A stretch of DNA of 64,000 bases from Plumapathes pennacea (Eukaryota > Cnidaria > Anthozoa > Antipatharia > Myriopathidae): NCBI GenBank assembly GCA_964036295.1, contig OZ038465.1:27004870-27068869 (forward strand), read 5' to 3'. The position numbers and the translations under genes are program-made. The number at the start of each line of letters is the position of its first letter. Within the stretch, counting starts at the first letter, position 1. This document shows, in pieces, positions 50,241 through 63,976 of the stretch. Below the pieces are notes generated by a model. That model saw only the letters and a list, made by a program, of their open reading frames with translations, was not told the origin of the DNA and ran no database searches.

Positions 50241-53200
50241 GTTTTAATTAGACGATGATTTGCTGTAATTTCTCACGACGCATGGCCTAAAAGTTTCCAA
50301 AAGTTATGCAAAACGCGTAGGAATAGTCCCAGCATAATTTCCTGAAAGTTTCATGCGATTCGGAGAAGGTCGAAAAATCTTGGAATTTTGACAAAAACGT
50401 AAGGCTATAGCCCAGGGTTTTGGGCCGATTTTGGCCAAAAATTGAAAACTCTTGAAACTTTCAGGAAACCTTCCTGGGACTATAAGAAGACATTCTCCAA
50501 TTCATTTGCGTGATCTATCTTCATCCGTTGATGAGATATAGCAATAAAATGGCTTAGAACTTTGAAAAGCGTGACGTTCTAATTAGACGATGATTTGCTC
50601 TAATTACTCACGACGCGTGGCCTAAAAGTTTACAAAAACTATGCAAAACGCGTCGGAATAGTCCCAGCAACATTTCCTGAAAGTTTCATGCGATTCGGAG
50701 AAGGTCGAAAAATCTTGGAATTTTGACAAAACGTAAGGCTATAGCCCAGGGTTTTTGGCCGATTTTGGCCAAAAATTGACAACTCTTGAAACTTTCAGGA
50801 AACCTTCCTGGGACTATAAGAAGACATTCTCCAATTCATTTGCGTGATCTATCTTCATCCGTTGGTGAGATATAGCAATGAAATGGCTTAGAACTTTGAA
50901 AAGCGCGACGTTTTAATTAGACGATGATTTGCTGTAATTTCTCACGATGCGTGGCCTAAAAGTTTACAAAAACTATGCAAAACGCGTCGGAATAGTCCCA
51001 GCAACATTTCCTGAAAGTTTCATGCGATTCGGAGATGGTCGAAAAATCTTGGAATTTTGACAAAAACGTAAGGCTATAGCCCAGGGTTTTGGGCCGATTT
51101 TGGCCAAAAATTGAAAACTCTTGAAACTTTCAGGAAACCTTCCTGGGACTATAAGAAGACATTCTGCAATACATTTGCGTGATCTATCTTCATCCGTTGG
51201 TGAGATATAGCAATAAAATCGCTTAGAACTTTGAAAAGCGCGACGTTTTAATTAGACGATGATTTGCTCTAATTTCTCACGACGCGTGGCCTAAAAGTTT
51301 ACAAAAACTATGCAAAACGCGTCGGAATAGTCCCAGCAACATTTCCTGAAAGTTTCATGCGATTCGGAGAAGGTCGAAAAATCTTGGAATTTTCACAAAA
51401 ACGTAAGGCTATAGCCCAGGGTTTTTGGCCGATTTTGGCCAAAAATTGAAAACTCTTGAAACTTTCAGGAAACCTTCCTGGGACTATAAGAAGACATTCT
51501 GCAATACATTTGCGTGATCTATAGTCGTCTGTTTGTGAGATATAGCAATAAAATGGCTTAGAACTTTGAAAAGCGCGACGTTTTAATTAGACGATGATTT
51601 GCTGTAATTTCTCACGACGCACGGCCTGAAAGTTTACAAAAACTATGCAAAACGCGTCGAAATAGTCCCAGCAACATTTCCTGAAAATTTCATGCGATTC
51701 GGAGAAGGTCGAAAAATCTTGGAATTTTGACAAAAACCTAAGGCTATAGCCCAGGGTTTTTGGCCAATTTTGGCCAAAAATTGAAAACTCTTGAAACTTT
51801 CAGGAAACCTTCCTGGGACTATAAGAAGACATTCTGCAATACATTTGCGTGATCTATAGTCGTCTGTTTCTGAGATATAGCAATAAAATGGCTTAGAACT
51901 TTGAAAAGCGCGACGTTTTAATTAGACGATGATTTGCTGTAATTTCTCACGACGCGTGGCCTAAAAGTTTACAAAAACTATGCAAAACGCGTCGGAATAG
52001 TCCCAGCAACATTTCCTGAAAGTTTCATGCGATTCGGAGAAGGTCGAAAAATCTTGGAATTTTCACAAAAACGTAAGGCTATAGCCCAGGGTTTTTGGCC
52101 GATTTTGGCCAAAAATTGAAAACTCTTGAAACTTTCAGGAAACCTTCCTGGGACTATAAGAAGACATTCTGCAATACATTTGCGTGATCTATCGTCATCC
52201 GTTGGTGAGATATAGCAATGAAATGGCTTAGAACTTTGAAAAGCGCGACGTTTTAATTAGACGATGATTTGCTGTAATTTCTCACGACGCATGGCCTAAA
52301 AGTTTCCAAAAGTTATGCAAAACGCGTAGGAATAGTCCCAGCAACATTTCCTGAAAGTTTCATGCGATTCGGAGAAGGTCGAAAAATCTTGGAATTTTGA
52401 CAAAAACGTAAGGCTATAGCCCAGGGTTTTTGGCCGATTTTGGCCAAAAATTGAAAACTCTTGAAACTTTCAGGAAACCTTCCTGGGACTATAAGAAGAC
52501 ATTCTGCAATACATTTGCGTGATCTATCGTCAACCGTTGGTAAGATATAGCAATGAAATGGCTTAGAACTTTGAAAAGCGCGACGTTTTAATTAGACGAT
52601 GATTTGCTGTAATTTCTTACGACGCATGGCCTAAAAGTTTACAAAAACTATGCAAAACGCGTCGGAATAGTCCCAGCAACATTTCCTGAAAGTTTCATGC
52701 GATTCGGAGAAGGTCGAAAAATCTTGGAATTTTGACAAAAACGTAAGGCTATAGCCCAGGGTTTTGGGCTGATTTTGGCCAAAAATTGAAAACTCTTGAA
52801 ACTTTCAGGAAACCTTCCTGGGACTATAAGAAGACATTCTGCAATACATTTGCGTGATCTATCGTCATCCGTTGGTGAGATATAGCAATGAAATGGCTTA
52901 GAACTTTGAAAAGCGCGACGTTTTAATTAGACGATGATTTGCTGTAATTTCTCACGATGCGTGGCCTAAAAGTTTACAAAAACTATGCAAAACGCGTCGG
53001 AATAGTCCCAGCAACATTTCCTGAAAGTTTCAAGCGATTCGGAGATGGTCGAAAAATCTTGGAATTTTGACAAAAACGTAAGGCTATAGCCCAGGGTTTT
53101 TGGCCGATTTTGGCCAAAAATTGAAAACTCTTGAAACTTTCAGGAAACCTTCCTGGGACTATAAGAAGACATTCTGCAATACATTTGCGTGATCTATCGT

Positions 53201-53254
53201 CATCCGTTGGTAAGATATAGCAATGAAATGGCTTAGAACTTTGAAAAGCGCGAC
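50241..53254. repeat. 9-monomer HOR variant, copy 3: A B1 C D1 E D3 I F H
   Basis: Third copy of the contracted form, 3,014 bp, with 'gggctgat' in F near 52767. A has the ggg form, as in copy 2. B1 (50576) carries an A-type stretch 'ttctccaattc' near its end, a small exchange tract. C has 'aaaatcgc', shared with the copies near 15.4 and 16.7 kb. E has 'aaaaaccta' (51580). Confidence 0.83.
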
Positions 53255-56200
53255 GTTTTAATTAGACGATGATTTGCTGTAATTTCTCACGACGCATGGC
53301 CTAAAAGTTTACAAAAACTATGCAAAACGCGTCGGAATAGTCCCAGCAACATTTCCTGAAAGTTTCATGCGATTCGGAGAAGGTCGAAAAATCTTGGAAT
53401 TTTGACAAAAACGTAAGGCTATAGCCCAGGGTTTTGGGCTGATTTTGGCCAAAAATTGAAAACTCTTGAAACTTTCAGGAAACCTTCCTGGGACTATAAG
53501 AAGACATTCTGCAATACATTTTCGTGATCTATCGTCAACCGTTGGTAAGATATAGCAATGAAATGGCTTAGAACTTTGAAAAGCGCGACGTTTTAATTAG
53601 ACGATGATTTGCTGTAATTTCTCACGACGCATGGCCTAAAAGTTTACAAAAACTATGCAAAACGCGTCGGAATAGTCCCAGCAACATTTCCTGAAAGTTT
53701 CATGCGATTCGGAGAAGGTCGAAAAATCTTGGAATTTTGACAAAAACGTAAGGCTATAGCCCAGGGTTTTTGGCCGATTTTGGCCAAAAATTGAAAACTC
53801 TTGAAACTTTCAGGAAACCTTCCTGGGACTATAAGAAGACATTCTGCAATACATTTGCGTGATCTATCGTCATCCGTTGGTGAGATATAGCAATGAAATG
53901 GCTTAGAACTTTGAAAAGCGCGACGTTTTAATTAGACGATGATTTGCTGTAATTTCTCACGATGCGTGGCCTAAAAGTTTCCAAAAGTTATGCAAAACGC
54001 GTAGGAATAGTCCCAGCAACATTTCCTGAAAGTTTCATGCGATTCGGAGAAGGTCGAAAAATCTTGGAATTTTGACAAAAACGTAAGGCTATAGCCCAGG
54101 GTTTTGGGCCGATTTTGGCCAAAAATTGAAAACTCTTGAAACTTTCAGGAAACCTTCCTGGGACTATAAGAAGACATTCTGCAATACATTTGCGTGATCT
54201 ATCGTCATCCGTTGGTGAGATATAGCAATGAAATGGCTTAGAACTTTGAAAAGCGCGACGTTCTAATTAGACGATGATTTGCTGTAATTTCTCACGACGC
54301 ATGGCCTAAAAGTTTCCAAAAGTTATGCAAAACGCGTAGGAATAGTCCCAGCAACATTTCCTGAAAGTTTCATGCGATTCGGAGAAGGTCGAAAAATCTT
54401 GGAATTTTGACAAAACGTAAGGCTATAGCCCAGGGTTTTTGGCCGATTTTGGCCAAAAATTGACAACTCTTGAAACTTTCAGGAAACCTTCCTGGGACTA
54501 TAAGAAGACATTCTGCAATACATTTGCGTGATCTATAGTCGTCTGTTTGTGAGATATAGCAATAAAATGGCTTAGAACTTTGAAAAGCGCGACGTTTTAA
54601 TTAGACGATGATTTGCTGTAATTTCTCACGACGCGTGGCCTAAAAGTTTACAAAAACTATACAAAACGCGTCGAAATAGTCCCAGCAACATTTCCTGAAA
54701 GTTTCAAGCGATTCCGAGAAGGTCGAAAAATCTTGGAATTTTGACAAAAACGTAAGGCTATAGCCCAGGGTTTTTGGCCGATTTTGGCCAAAATTTGAAA
54801 ACTCTTGAAACTTTCAGGAAACCTTCCTGGGACTATAAGAAGACATTCTGCAATACATTTGCGTGATCTATAGTCGTCTGTTTGTGAGATATAGCAATAA
54901 AATGGCTTAGAACTTTGAAAAGCGCGACGTTTTAATTAGACGATGATTTGCTCTAATTTCTCACGACGCGTGGCCTAAAAGTTTACAAAAACTATGCAAA
55001 ACGCGTCGGAATAGTCCCAGCAACATTTCCTGAAAGTTTCATGCGATTCGGAGAAGGTCGAAAAATCTTGGAATTTTGACAAAAGCGTAAGGCTATAGCC
55101 CAGGGTTTTTGGCCGATTTTGGCCAAAAATTGAAAACTCTTGAAACTTTCAGGAAACCTTCCTGGGACTATAAGAAGACATTCTGCAATACATTTGCGTG
55201 ATCTATAGTCGTCTGTTTGTGAGATATAGCAATAAAATGGCTTAGAACTTTGAAAAGCGCGACGTTTTAATTAGACGATGACTTGCTGTAATTTCTCACG
55301 ACGCACGGCCTGAAAGTTTACAAAAACTATGCAAAACGCGTCGAAATAGTCCCAGCAACATTTCCTGAAAATTTCATGCGATTCGGAGAAGGTCGAAAAA
55401 TCTTGGAATTTTGACAAAAACGTAAGGCTATAGCCCAGGGTTTTTGGCCAATTTTGGCCAAAAATTGAAAACTCTTGAAACTTTCAGGAAACCTTCCTGG
55501 GACTATAAGAAGACATTCTGCAATACATTTGCGTGATCTATAGTCGTCTGTTTCTGAGATATAGCAATAAAATGGCTTAGAACTTTGAAAAGCGCGACGT
55601 TTTAATTAGACGATGATTTGCTCTAATTTCTCACGACGCGTGGCCTAAAAGTTTACAAAAACTATGCAAAACGCGTCGGAATAGTCCCAGCAACATTTCC
55701 TGAAAGTTTCATGCGATTCGGAGAAGGTCGAATAATCTTGGAATTTTCACAAAAACGTAAGGCTATAGCCCAGGGTTTTTGGCCGATTTTGGCCAAAAAT
55801 TGAAAACTCTTGAAACTTTCAGGAAACCTTCCTGGGACTATAAGAAGACATTCTGCAATACATTTGCGTGATCTATCGTCATCCGTTGGTAAGATATAGC
55901 AATGAAATGGCTTAGAACTTTGAAAAGCGCGACGTTTTAATTAGACGATGATTTGCTGTAATTTCTCACGACGCATGGCCTAAAAGTTTCCAAAAGTTAT
56001 GCAAAACGCGTAGGAATAGTCCCAGCATAATTTCCTGAAAGTTTCATGCGATTCGGAGAAGGTCGAAAAATCTTGGAATTTTGACAAAAACGTAAGGCTA
56101 TAGCCCAGGGTTTTCGGCCGATTTTGGCCAAAAATTGAAAACTCTTGAAACTTTCAGGAAACCTTCCTGGGACTATAAGAAGACATTCTCCAATTCATTT

Positions 56201-57942
56201 GCGTGATCTATCTTCATCCGTTGATGAGATATAGCAATAAAATGGCTTAGAACTTTGAAAAGCGTGACGTTCTAATTAGACGATGATTTGCTGTAATTAC
56301 TCACGACGCGTGGCCTAAAAGTTTACAAAAACTATGCAAAACGCGTCGGAATAGTCCCAGCAACATTTCCTGAAAGTTTCATGCGATTCGGAGAAGGTCG
56401 AAAAATCTTGGAATTTTGACAAAACGTAAGGCTATAGCCCAGGGTTTTTGGCCGATTTTGGCCAAAAATTGACAACTCTTGAAACTTTCAGGAAACCTTC
56501 CTGGGACTATAAGAAGACATTCTGCAATACATTTGCGTGATCTATCTTCATCAGTTGGTGAGATATAGCAATAAAATGGCTTAGAACTTTGAAAAGCGCG
56601 ACGTTTTAATTAGACGATGATTTGCTGTAAATTCTCACGACGCGTGGCCTAAAAGTTTTCAAAAACTATGCAAAACGCGTCGGAATAGTCCCAGCAACAT
56701 TTCCTGAAAGTTTCATGCGATTCGGAGAAGGTCGAAAAATCTTGGAATTTTCACAAAAACGTAAGGCTATAGCCCAGGGTTTTTGGCCGATTTTGGCCAA
56801 AAATTGAAAACTCTTGAAACTTTCAGGAAACCTTCCTGGGACTATAAGAAGACATTCTGCAATACATTTGCGTGATCTATCGTCATCCGTTGGTGAGATA
56901 TAGCAATGAAATGGCTTAGAACTTTGAAAAGCGCGACGTTTTAATTAGACGATGATTTGCTGTAATTTCTCACGATGCGTGGCCTAAAAGTTTACAAAAG
57001 TTATGCAAAACGCGTAGGAATAGTCCCAGCAACATTTCCTGAAAGTTTCATGCGATTCGGAGAAGGTCGAAAAATCTTGGAATTTTGACAAAAACGTAAG
57101 GCTATAGCCCAGGGTTTTGGGCCGATTTTGGCCAAAAATTGAAAACTCTTGAAACTTTCAGGAAACCTTCCTGGGACTATAAGAAGACATTCTGCAATAC
57201 ATTTGCGTGATCTATCGTCATCCGTTGGTGAGATATAGCAATGAAATGGCTTAGAACTTTGAAAAGCGCGACGTTTTAATTAGACGATGATTTGCTGTAA
57301 TTTCTCACGACGCATGGCCTAAAAGTTTCCAAAAGTTATGCAAAACGCGTAGGAATAGTCCCAGCAACATTTCCTGAAAGTTTCATGCGATTCGGAGAAG
57401 GTCGAAAAATCTTGGAATTTTGACAAAAACGTAAGGCTATAGCCCAGGGTTTTTGGCCGATTTTGGCCAAAAATTGAAAACTCTTGAAACTTTCAGGAAA
57501 CCTTCCTGGGACTATAAGAAGACATTCTGCAATACATTTGCGTGATCTATAGTCGTCTGTTTGTGAGATATAGCAATAAAATGGCTTAGAACTTTGAAAA
57601 GCGCGACGTTTTAATTAGACGATGATTTGCTCTAATTTCTCACGACGCGTGGCCTGAAAGTTTACAAAAACTATGCAAAACGCGTCGGAATAGTCCCAGC
57701 AACATTTCCTGAAAGTTTCATGCGATTCGGAGAAGGTCGAAAAATCTTGGAATTTTGACAAAAGCGTAAGGCTATAGCCCAGGGTTTTTGGCCGATTTTG
57801 GCCAAAAATTGAAAACTCTTGAAACTTTCAGGAAACCTTCCTGGGACTATAAGAAGACATTCTGCAATACATTTGCGTGATCTATAGTCGTCTGTTTGTG
57901 AGATATAGCAATAAAATGGCTTAGAACTTTGAAAAGCGCGAC
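53255..57942. repeat. Right transition segment, monomers 160-173
   Basis: Order loosens: F F G-like, I-like, J K E D2 A B1, a 'gctgtaaatt' type (56603, like monomer 40 at 13063), G-like, I, K. I-like monomer 163 (54260) starts 'gttctaatt' and is 334 bp, with the B1-type 'gacaaaacg' and 'attgacaac' further on. Monomers 164-166 repeat the J K E block of 45886-46890. Singletons include 'gaataatc' (55599) and 'gttttcaaaa' (56603). Confidence 0.8.
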
Positions 57943-59284
57943 GTTTTAATTAGACGATGATTTGCTGTAATTTCTCACGACGAACGGCCTGAAAGTTTAC
58001 AAAAACTATGCAAAACGCGTCGAAATAGTCCCAGCAACATTTCCTGAAAATTTCATGCGATTCGGAGAAGGTCGAAAAATCTTGGAATTTTGACAAAAAC
58101 GTAAGGCTATAGCCCAGGGTTTTGGGCCGATTTTGGCCAAAAATTGAAAACTCCTGAAACTTTTAGAAAACCTTCCTGGGACTATAAGAAGACATTCTGC
58201 AATACAATTCCGTGATATATAGTCGTCTGTTTATGAGATATAGCAATAAGATGCCTTCGAACTTTGAAAAGCGCGACATTTTAAATAGACGATGATTTGC
58301 TCTAATTACTCACGACGCGTGGCCTGAAAGTTTACAAAATCTATGCAAAACGCGTCGGAGTAGTCCCAGCAACATTTCCTGAAAGTTTCATGCGATTCGG
58401 AGATGGTCGAAAAATCTTGGAATTTTGACAAAAGCGTAAGGCTATAGCCCAGGGTTTTGGGCCGATTTTGGCCAAAAATTGAAAACTCTTGAAACTTTCA
58501 GGAAACCTTCCTGGGACTATAAGAAGACATTCTGCAATACATTTGCGTGATCTATCGTCATCCGTTGGTGAGATATAGCAATAAAATGGCTTAAAACTTT
58601 AAAAAGCGCAACGTTTTAATTAGACAATGATTTGCTGTAATTTCTCACGACGCGTGGCCTAAAAGTTTACAAAAACTATGCAAAACGCGTCGAAATAGTC
58701 CCAGCAACATTTCCTGAAAGTTTCAAGCGATTTTCGGAGAAGGTCGAAAAATCTTGGAATTTTGACAAAAGCGTAAGGCTATAGCCCAGGGTTTTTGGCC
58801 GATTTTGGCCAAAAATTGACAACTCTTGAAACTTTCAGGAAACCTTCCTGGGACTATAAGAAGACATTCTGCAATACATTTGCGTGATCTATAGTCGTCT
58901 GTTTGTGAGATATAGCAATAAAATGGCTTAGAACTTTGAAAAGCGCGACGTTTTAATTAGACGATGATTTGCTGTAATTTCTCACGACGCACGGCCTGAA
59001 AGTTTACAAAAACTATGCAAAACGCGTCGAAATAGTCCCAGCAACATTTCCTGAAAATTTCATGCGATTCGGAGAAGGTCGAAAAATCTTGGAATTTTGA
59101 CAAAAACGTAAGGCTATAGCCCAGGGTTTTTGGCCAATTTTGGCCAAAAATTGAAAACTCTTGAAACTTTCAGGAAACCTTCCTGGGACTATAAGAAGAC
59201 ATTCTGCAATACATTTGCGTGATCTATCGTCATCCGTTGGTGAGATATAGCAATAAAATGGCTTAGAACTTTGAAAAGCGTGAC
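57943..59284. repeat. L M N E block, right copy 1
   Basis: The same four monomers as 6360-7701 and the same total length of 1,342 bp: L at 57943 (gaacggcctg, ctcctgaaac, caattccgtg), M at 58278 (acattttaaatag, cggagtag), N at 58613 (337 bp) and E at 58950. L has 'gaacgg' where the left copy has 'gcacgg', and N here has 'attgacaac'. Confidence 0.86.
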
Positions 59285-60624
59285 GTTCTAATTAGACGAT
59301 GATTTGCTCTAATTTCTCACGACGCGTGGCCTAAAAGTTTACAAAAACTATGCAAAACGCGTCGGAATAGTCCCAGCAACATTTCCTGAAAGTTTCATGC
59401 GATTCGGAGAAGGTCGAAAAATCTTGGAATTTTGACAAAAACGTAAGGCTATAGCCCAGGGTTTTTGGCCGATTTTGGCCAAAAATTGAAAACTCTTGAA
59501 ACTTTCAGGAAACCTTCCTGGGACTATAAGAAGACATTCTGCAATACATTTGCGTGATCTATCGTCATCCGTTGGTAAGATATAGCAATGAAATGGCTTA
59601 GAACTTTGAAAAGCACGACGTTTTAATTAGACGATGATTTGCTGTAATTTCTCACGACGCATGGCCTAAAAGTTTACAAAAACTATGCAAAACGCGTCGG
59701 AATAGTCCCAGCAACATTTCCTGAAAGTTTCATGCGATTCGGAGAAGGTCGAAAAATCTTGGAATTTTGACAAAAACGTAAGGCTATAGCCAAGGGTTTT
59801 CGGCCGATTTTGGCCAAAAATTGAAAACTCTTGAAACTTTCAGGAAACCTTCCTGGGACTATAAGAAGACATTCTGCAATACATTTGCGTGATCTATCGT
59901 CATCCGTTGGTGAGATATAGCAATGAAATGGCTTAGAACTTTGAAAAGCGCGACGTTTTAATTAGACAATGATTTGCTGTAATTTCTCACGATGCGTGGC
60001 CTAGAAGTTTCCAAAAGTTATGCAAAACGCGTAGGAATAGTCCCAGCTACATTTCCTGAAAGTTTCATGCGATTCGGAGAAGGTCGAAAAATCTTGGAAT
60101 TTTGACAAAAACGTAAGGCTATAGCCCAGGGTTTTGGGCCGATTTTGGCCAAAAATTGAAAACTCTTGAAACTTTCAGGAAACCTTCCTGGGACTATAAG
60201 AAGACATTCTGCAATACATTTGCGTGATCTATCGTCATCCGTTGGTGAGATATAGCAATGAAATGGCTTAGAACTTTGAAAAGCGCGACGTTTTAATTAG
60301 ACGATGATTTGCTGTAATTTCTCACGACGCATGGCCTAAAAGTTTCCAAAAGTTATGCAAAACGCGTAGGAATAGTCCCAGCAACATTTCCTGAAAGTTT
60401 CATGCGATTCGGAGAAGGTCGAAAAATCTTGGAATTTTGACAAAAACGTAAGGCTATAGCCCAGGGTTTTTGGCCGATTTTGGCCAAAAATTGAAAACTC
60501 TTGAAACTTTCAGGAAACCTTCCTGGGACTATAAGAAGACATTCTGCAATACATTTGCGTGATCTATAGTCGTCTGTTTGTGAGATATAGCAATAAAATG
60601 GCTTAGAACTTTGAAAAGCGCGAC
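59285..60624. repeat. Four monomers between the two right L M N E blocks (178-181)
   Basis: A B/D-like monomer starting 'gttctaatt' with 'taatttctc' (59285), an F-like monomer (59620; 'gcacgacg' before its start, 'gccaaggg'), G (59955; 'ctagaag', 'agctaca') and I (60290) ending 'gtcgtctgtttgtgag'. Confidence 0.78.
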
Positions 60625-61966
60625 GTTTTAATTAGACGATGATTTGCTGTAATTTCTCACGACGAACGGCCTGAAAGTTTACAAAAACTATGCAAAACGC
60701 GTCGAAATAGTCCCAGCAACATTTCCTGAAAATTTCATGCGATTCGGAGAAGGTCGAAAAATCTTGGAATTTTGACAAAAACGTAAGGCTATAGCCCAGG
60801 GTTTTGGGCCGATTTTGGCCAAAAATTGAAAACTCCTGAAACTTTTAGAAAACCTTCCTGGGACTATAAGAAGACATTCTGCAATACAATTCCGTGATAT
60901 ATAGTCGTCTGTTTATGAGATATAGCAATAAGATGGCTTCGAACTTTGAAAAGCGCGACATTTTAAATAGACGATGATTTGCTCTAATTACTCACGACGC
61001 GTGGCCTGAAAGTTTACAAAATCTATGCAAAACGCGTCGGAGTAGTCCCAGCAACATTTCCTGAAAGTTTCATGCGATTCGGAGATGGTCGAAAAATCTT
61101 GGAATTTTGACAAAAGCGTAAGGCTATAGCCCAGGGTTTTGGGCCGATTTTGGCCAAAAATTGAAAACTCTTGAAACTTTCAGGAAACCTTCCTGGGACT
61201 ATAAGAAGACATTCTGCAATACATTTGCGTGATCTATCGTCATCCGTTGGTGAGATATAGCAATAAAATGGCTTAAAACTTTAAAAAGCGCAACGTTTTA
61301 ATTAGACAATGATTTGCTGTAATTTCTCACGACGCGTGGCCTAAAAGTTTACAAAAACTATGCAAAACGCGTCGAAATAGTCCCAGCAACATTTCCTGAA
61401 AGTTTCAAGCGATTTTCGGAGAAGGTCGAAAAATCTTGGAATTTTGACAAAAGCGTAAGGCTATAGCCCAGGGTTTTTGGCCGATTTTGGCCAAAAATTG
61501 AAAACTCTTGAAACTTTCAGGAAACCTTCCTGGGACTATAAGAAGACATTCTGCAATACATTTGCGTGATCTATAGTCGTCTGTTTGTGAGATATAGCAA
61601 TAAAATGGCTTAGAACTTTGAAAAGCGCGACGTTTTAATTAGACGATGATTTGCTGTAATTTCTCACGACGCACGGCCTGAAAGTTTACAAAAACTATGC
61701 AAAACGCGTCGAAATAGTCCCAGCAACATTTCCTGAAAATTTCATGCGATTCGGAGAAGGTCGAAAAATCTTGGAATTTTGACAAAAACGTAAGGCTATA
61801 GCCCAGGGTTTTTGGCCAATTTTGGCCAAAAATTGAAAACTCTTGAAACTTTCAGGAAACCTTCCTGGGACTATAAGAAGACATTCTGCAATACATTTGC
61901 GTGATCTATAGTCGTCTGTTTCTGAGATATAGCAATAAAATGGCTTAGAACTTTGAAAAGCGCGAC
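60625..61966. repeat. L M N E block, right copy 2
   Basis: Near-duplicate of 57943-59284 at a 2,682-bp (eight-monomer) offset, again 1,342 bp, with the same 'gaacgg' variant in L. N starts at 61295 (337 bp). It differs from copy 1 in small ways: 'aagatggctt' against 'aagatgcctt' at the end of L, and 'attgaaaac' against 'attgacaac' in N. Confidence 0.86.
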
Positions 61967-63976
61967 GTTTTAATTAGACGATGATTTGCTCTAATTTCTC
62001 ACGACGCGTGGCCTAAAAGTTTACAAAAACTATGCAAAACGCGTCGGAATAGTCCCAGCAACATTTCCTGAAAGTTTCATGCGATTCGGAGAAGGTCGAA
62101 AAATCTTGGAATTTTCACAAAAACGTAAGGCTATAGCCCAGGGTTTTTGGCCGATTTTGGCCAAAAATTGAAAACTCTTGAAACTTTCAGGAAACCTTCC
62201 TGGGACTATAAGAAGACATTCTGCAATACATTTGCGTGATCTATCGTCATCCGTTGGTAAGATATAGCAATGAAATGGCTTAGAACTTTGAAAAGCTCAA
62301 CGTTTTAATTAGACGATGATTTGCTGTAATTTCTCACGACGCATGGCCTAAAAGTTTCCAAAAGTTATGCAAAACGCGCAGGAATAGTCCCAGCATAATT
62401 TCCTGAAAGTTTCATGCGATTCGGAGAAGGTCGAAAAATCTTGGAATTTTGACAAAAACGTAAGGCTATAGCCCAGGGTTTTTGGCCGATTTTGGCCAAA
62501 AATTGAAAACTCTTGAAACTTTCAGGAAACCTTCCTGGGACTATAAGAAGACATTCTGCAATACATTTGCGTGATCTATCGTCATCCGTTGGTGAGATAT
62601 AGCAATGAAATGGCTTAGAACTTTGAAAAGCGCGACGTTTTAATTAGACGATGATTTGCTGTAATTTCTCACGACGCATGGCCTAAAAGTTTCCAAAAGT
62701 TATGCAAAACGCGTAGGAATAGTCCCAGCAACATTTCCTGAAAGTTTCATGCGATTCGGAGAAGGTCGAAAAATCTTGGAATTTTCACAAAAACGTAAGG
62801 CTATAGCCCAGGGTTTTTGGCCGATTTTGGCCAACAATTGAAAACTCTTGCAACTTTCAGGAAACCTTCCTGGGACTATAAGAAGACATTCTGCAATACA
62901 TTTGCGTCATTTATCGTCATCCATTGGTGAGATATAGCAATGAAATGGCTTAGAACTTTGAAAAGCGCGACGTTTTAATTAGACGATGATTTGCTCTAAT
63001 TTCTCACGACGCGTGGCCTAAAAGTTTACAAAAACTATGCAAAACGCGTCGGAATAGTCCCAGCAACATTTCCTGAAAGTTTCATGCGATTCGGAGAAGG
63101 TCGAAAAATCTTGGAATTTTGAAAAAAACGTAAGGCTATAGCCCAGGGTTTTGGGCCGATTTTGGCCAAAAATTGAAAACTCTTGAAACTTTCAGGAAAC
63201 CTTCCTGGGACTATAAGAAGACATTCTGCAATACATTTTCGTGATCTATAGTCGTCTGTTTCTGAGATATAGCAATAAAATGGCTTAGAACTTTGAAAAG
63301 CGCGACGTTTTAATTAGACGATGATTTGCTGTAATTTCTCACGACGCGTGGCCTAAAAGTTTCCAAAAACTATGCAAAACGCGTCGGAATAGTCCCAGCA
63401 ACATTTCCTGAAAGTTTCATGCGATTCGGAGAAGGTCGAAAAATCTTGGAATTTTGACAAAAACGTAAGGCTATAGCCCAGGGTTTTGGGCCGATTTTGG
63501 CCAAAAATTGAAAACTCTTGAAACTTTCAGGAAACCTTCCTGGGACTATAAGAAGACATTCTGCAATACATTTGCGTGATCTATCGTCATCCGTTGGTGA
63601 GATATAGCAATGAAATGGCTTAGAACTTTGAAAAGCGCGACGTTTTAATTAGACAATGATTTGCTGTAATTTCTCACGATGCGTGGCCTAAAAGTTTCCA
63701 AAAGTTATGCAAAACGCGTAGGAATAGTCCCAGCAACATTTCCTGAAAGTTTCATGCGATTCGGAGAAGGTCGAAAAATCTTGGAATTTTGACAAAAACG
63801 TAAGGCTATAGCCCAGGGTTTTGGGCCGATTTTGGCCAAAAATTGAAAACTCTTGAAACTTTCAGGAAACCTTCCTGGGACTATAAGAAGACATTCTGCA
63901 ATACATTTGCGTGATCTATCGTCATCCGTTGGTGAGATATAGCAATGAAATGGCTTAGAACTTTGAAAAGCGCGAC
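61967..63976. repeat. Right end, monomers 186-191
   Basis: D2, an A-like monomer (62302; preceded by 'gctcaacg', agcataa but tttttgg and gcaatac), an I-like monomer (62637) with the rare 'ggccaacaatt' and 'cttgcaactt' pair, a D-like monomer (62972; 'ttgaaaaaaacg', 'cattttcgtg'), a mixed type with tttcc and aaaact (63307), and G (63642). The array clearly continues past the window. Confidence 0.8.
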
